DNA from: CAVPCY01 sp963702525
GTDB lineage: Bacteria > Actinomycetota > Coriobacteriia > Anaerosomatales > PHET01
Length of the DNA: 64,000 nt
Reading direction: 5' to 3'
Assembly (NCBI GenBank): GCA_963702525.1
Contig: CAVPCY010000014.1
Span: 62,001 to 126,000, forward strand
In this document: positions 57,156-64,000 of the stretch, piece after piece
Layout of the letters: each line of letters starts with the position of its first letter
Numbering within the stretch: position 1 is the first letter of the stretch
Program-made: the position numbers and the translations under genes
The notes under the pieces: model-generated
Database searches by the model: none
The model's input: only the letters and a program-made list of their open reading frames with translations
Told to the model about the DNA's origin: nothing

Positions 57156-59396
57156 ATGACACTCGATCTCTCCTCCCTCAACCCCGCTCAGCGTGCCGCT
57201 GTCGAGACCACCGAGGGCCCTCTTCTCGTGCTGGCCGGCGCCGGCTCTGGCAAGACCCGCGTGCTCACCTACCGGATCGCTCACCTCGTGGCCGACAAAC
57301 GCGTGAGCCCGGCCGAGATCCTCGCCATCACCTTCACGAACAAGGCCGCCGGCGAGATGCGTGAGCGGCTCGCCGGCATCTGCGGCGGCGGAGTCCGCTC
57401 CATGTGGGTGCTGACGTTCCATGCGATGTGCGTGCGCATGCTGCGCTACGACGCCGAGCGGCTCGGCTTCACCAGCAACTTCTCGATCTACGACGACGAC
57501 GACTCCAAGCGCCTCATCAAAGACGTGATGCGCGAGCTCGAGCTGGACGACAAGCGCTATCCGATCAACGCGGTCCGCAACCGCATCTCCTCGGCGAAGA
57601 ACGAGCTGGTGGGAGCCGAGGAGTTCGCTGCCAAGGCGTTCACGCCGCTCGACAAGGCCTCCGGGCGGGTGTTCGCGCGCTACCAGCAGCGACTGCTGGA
57701 GGCCAACGCGATGGACTTCGACGACCTGCTCGTCAACGCACACCGGCTGCTCTCGGACCACCCCGACGTGCTCGAGGCTTACCAGGGCCGATTCCGCTAC
57801 ATCAGCGTGGACGAGTACCAGGACACGAACCACGCCCAGTACGCGATCACGAACCTGCTGGCTGCCGCGCACCGCAACCTCATGGTGGTCGGCGACGACG
57901 ACCAGTCGATCTACTCGTGGCGTGGAGCCGACATCCGCAACATCCTCGAGTTCGAGCACGACTACCCGGAGGCCGCGGTGGTCAAGCTCGAGGAGAACTA
58001 CCGTTCCTCGGCACGGATACTCATGGCCGCGAACGCGGTGGTCGCCAACAACCCCAACCGCAAGCCCAAGACGCTGTTCACCAGCAACGCCGAGGGCGAG
58101 ATGATCTCGAGCTACCTCGCATCCGACGAGCGAGACGAGGCCCGTTTCATAGCGGGCGAGGTCGAGCGGCTGCAGCGCACGGAGGGCAGGCGTTACACCG
58201 AGTGCGCGGTCTTCTACCGCACGAACGCCCAGTCACGCTCGCTTGAGGACGCGTTCATGCGCGCCGGGGTGCCTTACAAGATCGTCGGCGGCACCCGCTT
58301 CTTCGACCGCGCCGAGATCCGAGACGTCATGGCGTACCTCAAGGTGGTCGTGAACCCGGCAGACGAGGTGTCGCTCAAGCGCGTCATCAACACGCCGCGA
58401 CGCGGCATCGGCGACACCACGGTCGACAAGGTCGAGTTCGAGGCGCGCAGGCGCGGGGTGGGCTTCGAGACCGCACTGCGCGACGCGATCGCCGAGGATT
58501 GGCTCCCGGCACGTACCCGGGGCACGCTCCACGCCTTCGCCGAGCTGCTCGACGAGCTGCGCTCCATGGTGGGTGACCTGCGCGACCTCGCCGAGATGAT
58601 CGTCGAGAAGGCGGGCCTGATCACTGCGCTCGAGGCCGAGCGGACCGACGAGGCGCTCGGCCGCGCCGAGAACATCCGCGAGTTCTTCACCGTGGTCAGC
58701 GAGTTCGCCGCCGGGCACGAGGATCCGGATCTCCCCGCGTTCATGGAGTGGCTCGCGCTGCGCACTGACCTCGATACGCTCGACGACGCAGCCGACGATT
58801 TCGTCACGCTCATGACGGTCCACACCGCCAAAGGGCTCGAGTACCCCGTCGTGTTCGTTGCCGGTCTGGAGGAGTCGATCTTCCCGCACCAGAACTCGAT
58901 GTTCGAGCCAAGCGGGCTCGAGGAGGAGCGCCGGTTGGCCTACGTGGCGATCACCCGCGCGCGCGACCGCCTGTACCTGACGCACGCGCACTCCCGCTCG
59001 CTCTATGGCTCGACCCAGCACAACGCACCGTCGCGCTTCATCGGCGAGATCCCCTCCGAGCATGTCGCGGCGTCGGGAGTGGGATCGAGCGGTTTCGAGG
59101 GCACGGGGTGGGAGAAGCGGGGCGACCGGAGGGGGACCTTCGGGCACGGAGCGGGCGAGGGTGGCCGTGTCTTCGGCGGCGGCGCCCCCGGGCGTGGCGC
59201 CGGACGTGCGCCGAGCAAGAAGCCCGCGCAGGTCACCGAGAGCTTCGCGGTGGGCGATTCTGTCGACCACAAGGCGTTCGGGCGTGGGCGCGTGATCGCG
59301 GTCAAGGGCGACCAGCTCTCGATCACGTTCGACCGCACGGGCGAGACGAAGAAGCTGCTGGTCGGGTACGCTCCCATCGTGAAGATCAAGCCGTAA
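57156..59396 (+). CDS. pcrA: ATP-dependent DNA helicase PcrA/UvrD
   Basis: A superfamily 1 3'-5' helicase for nucleotide-excision repair and removal of RecA or transcription blocks. The 746-residue product has Walker A AGAGSGKT at residues 27-34, TFTNKAAGEM, the DEYQDTN Walker B at about 219-225, GDDDQSIYSWRGAD and VTLMTVHTAKGLEYPVVFV, plus RLAYVAITRARDRLYL. The C-terminal Tudor-like segment (KAFGRGRVIAVKGDQLSITF) that binds RNA polymerase in PcrA is present. Intact. Confidence 0.95.
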   Translation: MTLDLSSLNPAQRAAVETTEGPLLVLAGAGSGKTRVLTYRIAHLVADKRVSPAEILAITFTNKAAGEMRERLAGICGGGVRSMWVLTFHAMCVRMLRYDAERLGFTSNFSIYDDDDSKRLIKDVMRELELDDKRYPINAVRNRISSAKNELVGAEEFAAKAFTPLDKASGRVFARYQQRLLEANAMDFDDLLVNAHRLLSDHPDVLEAYQGRFRYISVDEYQDTNHAQYAITNLLAAAHRNLMVVGDDDQSIYSWRGADIRNILEFEHDYPEAAVVKLEENYRSSARILMAANAVVANNPNRKPKTLFTSNAEGEMISSYLASDERDEARFIAGEVERLQRTEGRRYTECAVFYRTNAQSRSLEDAFMRAGVPYKIVGGTRFFDRAEIRDVMAYLKVVVNPADEVSLKRVINTPRRGIGDTTVDKVEFEARRRGVGFETALRDAIAEDWLPARTRGTLHAFAELLDELRSMVGDLRDLAEMIVEKAGLITALEAERTDEALGRAENIREFFTVVSEFAAGHEDPDLPAFMEWLALRTDLDTLDDAADDFVTLMTVHTAKGLEYPVVFVAGLEESIFPHQNSMFEPSGLEEERRLAYVAITRARDRLYLTHAHSRSLYGSTQHNAPSRFIGEIPSEHVAASGVGSSGFEGTGWEKRGDRRGTFGHGAGEGGRVFGGGAPGRGAGRAPSKKPAQVTESFAVGDSVDHKAFGRGRVIAVKGDQLSITFDRTGETKKLLVGYAPIVKIKP

Positions 59397-59447
59397 CACC
59401 CCGCCGTCGCGCGGCGGAGCACTCGGTAGGGCGGTAGAGGAGACACT

Positions 59448-61073
59448 GTGGGTCCAGTACTCGTGTTCGGCCACAAGAACCCCGACAACGACTCGATCTG
59501 CTCGGCGGTGGCCTACGCGCACCTGAAGAACCTCGTGGACGCAGAGAGCGTCTACGTTCCCGCTCGGCTCGGTGCCGTTCCCAACGAGACGCGCTGGGTC
59601 TTCGAGCGCTTCGGCCTCGAGCTTCCTGGGCAGATCGAGCACGTGCATACCCGCGTGCGCGATGTCATGACCGAGCAGGTGCACACGATCTCGCCAGACG
59701 AGCCGATGCTCGAGGCAGGCAGCCTCATGCGTGAGCACGACGTGCGCGCGCTTCCGGTGGTCGATGGTGAGGGCAGGGTTGCCGGGCTCGTGAGCCAGCG
59801 CATGCTTGCCGAGCGCTACCTCGAAGAGACCGAGATCGCGGGCTTCGCCGAGATTCCGGTGTCGCTGGGCCGTCTCGTGCGCGTGCTCGACGCCGAGCTG
59901 CTGGTGGGCGATGAGGCGATGCAGCTCAGCGGCGGCGTCCTGATCGGCGCGATGGAGCCCGAGACTGTCGCGGCGCGCGCGAAAGCCGGCGATGCGCTCA
60001 TCGTGGGCAACCGGGTGCGGACCCAACCGCTCGCGCTCGAGGCGGGTGTCGCGTGCCTGATCGTGACCGGCGGCCACCGTCCCGCGCCCGAGGTGCTGGA
60101 ACTCGCCGCCGAGAAGGGCGCTGCGGTACTGGTCACCGCTCGGGATACGTACTCGGCAGCGCGCCTCGTGTCGCTCGCGCACGCCGTGGGCGACCTCATG
60201 GAGACCGACGCACTCTACCTGAGCCCCGAGACCCTGCTCTCCGAGGCCGCAGAGGACCTGCTCGGCAGTCACCATCGCGAGGCGGTCGTGCTAGACGACG
60301 ACGGTCACTGTTCGGGCATCTTGACGCGCACCAACATCGCGCGCGGAATCCGCCGGCGGGTGGTGCTCGTGGACCACAACGAGGCGTCGCAGTCTGCCGC
60401 GGGCATCGAGGACGCGAGCGTGGTCGAGATCGTCGATCATCACCGGGTGGGCGACATCCAGACCGCCGGACCGATACTCTTCCTCAACCTTCCGGTCGGT
60501 TCGACGGCTACCATCGTTGCGACCCGATACGAGATGCTCGGCGTCGAAGTGCCGCCTCCGGTCGCCGGAATACTGCTTGCCGCCGTTCTCACCGACACGC
60601 TGCTGCTCAAGTCGCCCACGACCACCCAGCTCGACCGAGAGGTGGTCCAACGCCTAGCCGCGGTCGCACAGGTGGATCCGATGGAACTGGGTATGGATCT
60701 GTTCCGCTCGCGCTCGGCAGGCGAGGAGTTCAGCGCCGAGAGGATCCTTCGCACCGACGTGAAGGAGTACCGCGTGGGCGATGTGGTTGCCGCCATCGCC
60801 CAGTACGAGGCGGTGGACCTCGGCCCGGTGATGGATCGCGCCGAGGAAGTCCGCGCCGCGATGAGCGCACTTCGCGAGCAGCGGGGGTACGACCTCGTGG
60901 TGCTCATGGCGACCGACGTTGTGCGCGAGGGCTCCGAGATCTTCGCTGTGGGCAAGACACGGCTCATCGAGCGCGCGCTCGGAGTCTCGCTCGCGAACGG
61001 AAGCGCGTGGCTGCCGGGCGTTCTGTCACGCAAGAAACAGGTTGCCGCCATGCTCGTCAACGCTTCAATCTGA
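59448..61073 (+). CDS. ppaC: Manganese-dependent inorganic pyrophosphatase with CBS and DRTGG domains
   Basis: Hydrolyses pyrophosphate and so drives biosynthesis forward. DHH-type metal ligands are HKNPDND (His9, Asp13, Asp15), VDHN (Asp309-Asn311) and DHH at residues 330-332. Between the first ligand set and the second lie about 250 inserted residues: CBS1 (VRDVMTEQVHTISPDEP), a DRTGG domain, and CBS2 (LYLSPETLLSEAAEDLLG). CBS-PPases of this type are usually inhibited by AMP/ADP and activated by ATP or diadenosine polyphosphates. The 541-residue product starts with GTG after GTAGAGGAG. Confidence 0.9.
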   Translation: MGPVLVFGHKNPDNDSICSAVAYAHLKNLVDAESVYVPARLGAVPNETRWVFERFGLELPGQIEHVHTRVRDVMTEQVHTISPDEPMLEAGSLMREHDVRALPVVDGEGRVAGLVSQRMLAERYLEETEIAGFAEIPVSLGRLVRVLDAELLVGDEAMQLSGGVLIGAMEPETVAARAKAGDALIVGNRVRTQPLALEAGVACLIVTGGHRPAPEVLELAAEKGAAVLVTARDTYSAARLVSLAHAVGDLMETDALYLSPETLLSEAAEDLLGSHHREAVVLDDDGHCSGILTRTNIARGIRRRVVLVDHNEASQSAAGIEDASVVEIVDHHRVGDIQTAGPILFLNLPVGSTATIVATRYEMLGVEVPPPVAGILLAAVLTDTLLLKSPTTTQLDREVVQRLAAVAQVDPMELGMDLFRSRSAGEEFSAERILRTDVKEYRVGDVVAAIAQYEAVDLGPVMDRAEEVRAAMSALREQRGYDLVVLMATDVVREGSEIFAVGKTRLIERALGVSLANGSAWLPGVLSRKKQVAAMLVNASI

Positions 61074-61771
61074 TGCGACGTCGCCCGCTCATCGTCGGCT
61101 CTCTCGTCTCAGCCGCGTGTCTCGCCGGGTTCTGGGAACTCGCCGAGGACTTCGCATACTCGCCGGCGGTCATCGCATTTGACGAGAGCGCGAGCGCGGC
61201 CATCCAGTCGCTTCGCTCCCCGGCGATGACGGCACTGATGAGGTCGGCGACGCTGCTGGCGGGAACGGCGTTCGTCGTTGTCGCGACGCTCGCGCTGGTG
61301 GCAGTGTTGTGGATGCGCCAGCGACGCCTCGACGCGGTCTTCGTGGCGCTCGCAGTGAGCGGTGGGATGCTGTTGTCTACGGCTGCGAAGGGCCACTTCG
61401 GCCGCGAGCGCCCTGTGACATACAACGCCCTGATAGCGCTCCCCGCCAGTGCGAGCTTCCCATCCGGCCACACGATGGCGAGCCTCTGTCTGGGTTTCGC
61501 GACAGGCTATCTCGCGCTGCGCTCGGAGATGAGGCCCGCGGCGAAGCACTCCATTGTCGCCGCATGCGTGCTCTATGCGCTGTTGGCAGGCGCCTCGCGC
61601 GTGTACCTGGGCGTGCACTGGCCGAGCGACGTCATCGCCTCGTGGCTTCTCGGCGGCGCGTGGCTTGCGCTGCTGACCGGCGTCGTCGAGTCGGTGCGCG
61701 CTAGTGGCGATCGGCCACGGCCCTTCGCGGTCGTTGTGTCTCTTCTACATCAACCGAAGGGATTCGTGTGA
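61073..61771 (+). CDS. PAP2-family membrane phosphatase
   Basis: A 232-residue membrane protein with about six helices and the three acid-phosphatase motifs: KGHFGRERP, FPSGHTM and SRVYLGVHWPSDV. Substrates in the family include undecaprenyl pyrophosphate and phosphatidic acid. Its neighbour LicD gene suggests a wall-polymer context. The ATG overlaps the pyrophosphatase stop; the next gene starts inside its last codons. Confidence 0.87.
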   Translation: MRRRPLIVGSLVSAACLAGFWELAEDFAYSPAVIAFDESASAAIQSLRSPAMTALMRSATLLAGTAFVVVATLALVAVLWMRQRRLDAVFVALAVSGGMLLSTAAKGHFGRERPVTYNALIALPASASFPSGHTMASLCLGFATGYLALRSEMRPAAKHSIVAACVLYALLAGASRVYLGVHWPSDVIASWLLGGAWLALLTGVVESVRASGDRPRPFAVVVSLLHQPKGFV

Positions 61772-63507
61772 GGTTCTTCGATCTGCTGCACGGCGCCGGA
61801 AGGCTGACCTCCTCGGCCGGCTTCGAACTGAACGAAGCAGGGGCGCTGACTCCGGAAGAGGCGGCACGCGAGCGGCAGGTCACCGCCGCCACTCGCGAGG
61901 CGATGTATCAGCTGCTCGGCTTCGTCGATGAGGTCTGCCAGAACAACGGCGTCGGCTACTTCATCTACTCGGAGACGCTGCAGGGCGCAGTCAACTATCG
62001 TGACTTCGTTCCCGGCTCGGCGAAGGTGCATCTCGGCATGGTGCGTGAGGACTACGATCGCTTCGAGACGATCGTGGCTCCGCTCGCCGAGCAGCGCGGC
62101 TACCGCTTCGAAACTACGCGGGGCTGGTTCGGCAACGTACTGAGGCGCATGCCGGTTCTGAGCGTGCCGGTATCGGACATCCCGCTTGTGGGCGCTGCGC
62201 CGCGCATCGCGTCTGATGGTTCAGCGGCGATGGCGTTCGTGTCCCTCGAGATCTCGATCTTCGACTCGGTGCCCGACAGCGTTGACGTCCGCAAGGGTCA
62301 CCTACGGCGAATGAAGCGGTTGAATCGGCGGAATCGCCGAATCAGCGATGCGCGCGCGGTCCTGCTTCGAGAACGTCCGATCCTCGACCTTCTACATCTG
62401 TGGCTTGTCATCTGGAATCTGCCGCGCCTTCGTGCCCGCTGTTCTCGGCGCCTCATGCAGCAGGCCCGACGCTACAACGGTCAGGGCATGGCGCAAGTCA
62501 CCCGTCTCGCAGGCGGTCGGACGGCCATCGTGGACCGGGAGCGGCTTGCGCCGTACGGCAGGATCTCGTTCGGCGCACTGGAGCTCAACTGTCCGAGCGA
62601 CCCGTCGGTCTGGGCCATCGACGTCGCGAACGAAGATATGAGCGAGGTTCGGCCGCTGCAAGATAACGTGAAGCGTATCTTGGTCGAGTTCGACCGTGTC
62701 TGCCGGCAGATCGGCGTCGGCTACTTCATCTGTGGCGGCACGTTGCTCGGATACGTGCGCCACGGCGGTTTCATCCCTTGGGATGACGACATGGATGTCG
62801 CGATGCTGCGCGCCGACTACGACAAGTTCCGCGCCGAGGCAGGACCGCTCCTCGGAGAGGAGTTCTTCTTGCAGACGCGGGAATCGGATCCGAACATCCC
62901 GTACCTGTTCACGAAGATCCGCCTCAACGGCACGGAGTACATCACCTCGTACAACGAGCATCGGGACTTCCACAAGGGTATCTGCCTCGACATCTTCCCG
63001 TTCGACGCCATCCCGAACGGCGATGAAGCTCAGCTCCGGTTCTACGAGCTGGCCAGGAGGCGAGCCCGCACGCACCACAAAGTCGTGAATCGCCAAGTGC
63101 CGTCGCCTATCTACGAGAAGCCTCCGCGCGATCTGGAGGAGCGCTGGTTCCGGCTGTTCGGCCGAGTGCACCGCTGGGTGTTCGGGCATATCCCGCTCGC
63201 CTGGACTCAGCGTCGGTACATCAGGCTCGTGACAAAGTACAATGGACGGGCCGAGTCGGACGGGCTCGAGTGTGTGGGGAGTTTCACACCGAGCTACACG
63301 TACATCCGCCTCGACGACCTTCTGCCCTACCGAGACGTCGAGTTCGAGGACATCACGGTGAAGGTGCCTCAGCGCCCCGAGGTGTTTCTCAAGATGCAGT
63401 ACGGCGACTACATGCGGCTTCCGCCCGTGCACCAGCGTATCGGACACGGGTTGCTGCGCTGGTCGGACATGGACGCGGAGCGAGACAACCCGACGACGGA
63501 TATGTAG
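61768..63507 (+). CDS. LicD-family phosphotransferase with a degenerate N-terminal LicD copy
   Basis: LicD proteins transfer phosphocholine or similar groups to wall or surface polymers. This 579-residue protein holds two related copies. The C-terminal copy (about 300-480) is complete, with VGYFICGGTLLGYVRHGGFIPWDDDMDV (PWDDD at 337-341) and LDIFPFDAIP. The N-terminal copy (about 45-190) keeps VGYFIYSETLQGAV and LEISIFDSVP, but its PWDDD position reads VPGSA (residues 81-85), so it lost the catalytic acid cluster. The start overlaps the phosphatase by one codon. Confidence 0.88.
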   Translation: MRFFDLLHGAGRLTSSAGFELNEAGALTPEEAARERQVTAATREAMYQLLGFVDEVCQNNGVGYFIYSETLQGAVNYRDFVPGSAKVHLGMVREDYDRFETIVAPLAEQRGYRFETTRGWFGNVLRRMPVLSVPVSDIPLVGAAPRIASDGSAAMAFVSLEISIFDSVPDSVDVRKGHLRRMKRLNRRNRRISDARAVLLRERPILDLLHLWLVIWNLPRLRARCSRRLMQQARRYNGQGMAQVTRLAGGRTAIVDRERLAPYGRISFGALELNCPSDPSVWAIDVANEDMSEVRPLQDNVKRILVEFDRVCRQIGVGYFICGGTLLGYVRHGGFIPWDDDMDVAMLRADYDKFRAEAGPLLGEEFFLQTRESDPNIPYLFTKIRLNGTEYITSYNEHRDFHKGICLDIFPFDAIPNGDEAQLRFYELARRRARTHHKVVNRQVPSPIYEKPPRDLEERWFRLFGRVHRWVFGHIPLAWTQRRYIRLVTKYNGRAESDGLECVGSFTPSYTYIRLDDLLPYRDVEFEDITVKVPQRPEVFLKMQYGDYMRLPPVHQRIGHGLLRWSDMDAERDNPTTDM

Positions 63508-63536
63508 ATCTGCGAGGACCTGGGAGCGAACACAGC

Positions 63537-64000
63537 GTGAACATCGTGCTACTGATGATGGGCGGCACGGGAGTGCGCTACGGCGCCGACATCCCGAAGC
63601 AGTACATCCTCGTCCAGAGGAAGCCCGTCTTCTCCTACATCATGTCGAAGTACAACTCCATAGAGAAGATCGACAAGATCGTCATCGTCTCTCACGAGGC
63701 GTGGATCGAGTACGTGGAGGAATGGGCGACCAAGCTCGGCATCGGCAAGCTCCACAAGATCGTCGCCGGCGGTTCGACTCGTTCCGAGTCGGTGAAGAAC
63801 GGACTCGAGGCGGCGAGCGATATCGCGTCTGCGCGTGACGTCATCCTCATCCACGATGCGACCCACCCCTATGTCGATCTCGACGGCACTTTGGAGGTCA
63901 TCGAAGAGGTCAAGCGGGTCGGAGGGGCCACCCTCGGGGCGGCTCAGTACGACACGATGTACCGGATGGATGGCGACAGCATGATTGCCGAGGTCATTCC
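63537..64000 (+). CDS. IspD/TarI-like cytidylyltransferase (partial, runs off the window)
   Basis: The visible 154 residues match the IspD/TarI nucleotidyltransferase family. The nucleotide loop is GGTGVRYGADIPKQY, followed by AGGSTRSESVKNGLEAA and ILIHDATHPYV. IspD proper usually has a DAARP motif at that last position; the DATHP variant and the adjacent LicD point to TarI, which makes CDP-ribitol or a similar wall precursor, over MEP-pathway IspD. The full C terminus is needed to decide. The GTG at 63537 has GGGAGCGAAC upstream. Confidence 0.8.
   Translation, partial: MNIVLLMMGGTGVRYGADIPKQYILVQRKPVFSYIMSKYNSIEKIDKIVIVSHEAWIEYVEEWATKLGIGKLHKIVAGGSTRSESVKNGLEAASDIASARDVILIHDATHPYVDLDGTLEVIEEVKRVGGATLGAAQYDTMYRMDGDSMIAEVI

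Overview
This window is high-GC bacterial chromosome with no tRNA, rRNA, IS element or CRISPR that I can see. The suite of genes points to a deep-branching actinobacterium, most likely class Coriobacteriia: a contiguous str-S10-spc-alpha ribosomal cluster running on into ecfA-ecfA-ecfT-truA-rplM-rpsI-glmM-glmS, a V/A-type ATPase instead of an F-type one, zinc-type S14, GuaB3, and a cell-wall amidase with CWB2 repeats. No single feature proves the class, and this placement is inference.

Layout. 1-23.7 kb holds translation genes: the tail of a gene (probably rpoC), then rpsL-rpsG-fusA, rpsJ through secY, adk, map, infA, rpmJ, rpsM, rpsK, rpsD, rpoA, rplQ, the ECF transporter core, truA, rplM and rpsI. 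23.8-31.1 kb holds amino-sugar and wall-precursor genes (glmM, a glmS ribozyme, glmS, acpS, nnrD, a CBS protein, alr). 31.2-39.9 kb is a complete nine-gene V/A-ATPase operon (H-I-K-E-C-F-A-B-D) whose c subunit has one hairpin behind a signal peptide, as in Thermus. 40.4-44.5 kb holds a nitroreductase, a family-4 uracil-DNA glycosylase and tsaE-tsaB-rimI-tsaD, the last three apparently encoded as one polypeptide. 44.5-46.8 kb is groES-groEL under a CIRCE operator. 46.8-52.5 kb is a cell-envelope block: two glycosyltransferases, a LysE exporter, a broken ychF start, an EamA transporter and an amidase. 52.6-56.8 kb makes GMP (guaB3-guaA) and starts the shikimate pathway (aroQ-aroF). 57-64 kb has pcrA, a CBS/DRTGG manganese pyrophosphatase, a PAP2 phosphatase, a tandem-LicD protein and the start of an IspD/TarI-type cytidylyltransferase.

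A strong technical pattern runs through the window. Roughly 25 genes or gene ends are interrupted by frameshifts. Where the parent frame can be reconstructed, almost every one is a one-base excess, and most lie in a short homopolymer (gg read as ggg, cc as ccc, t as tt). Essential genes are affected (secY, map, rpoA, glmS, alr, V-ATPase I/E/C, tsaD), so these are almost certainly sequence errors and not pseudogenes. I give each such gene its full inferred span.

Promoters that can be read have a -10 of TAGAAT or close to it with 17-bp spacing to a TTGACA-like -35 (rpsL, rplM, groES, guaB3). The most informative non-coding element is the glmS ribozyme in the 470-bp gap before glmS.
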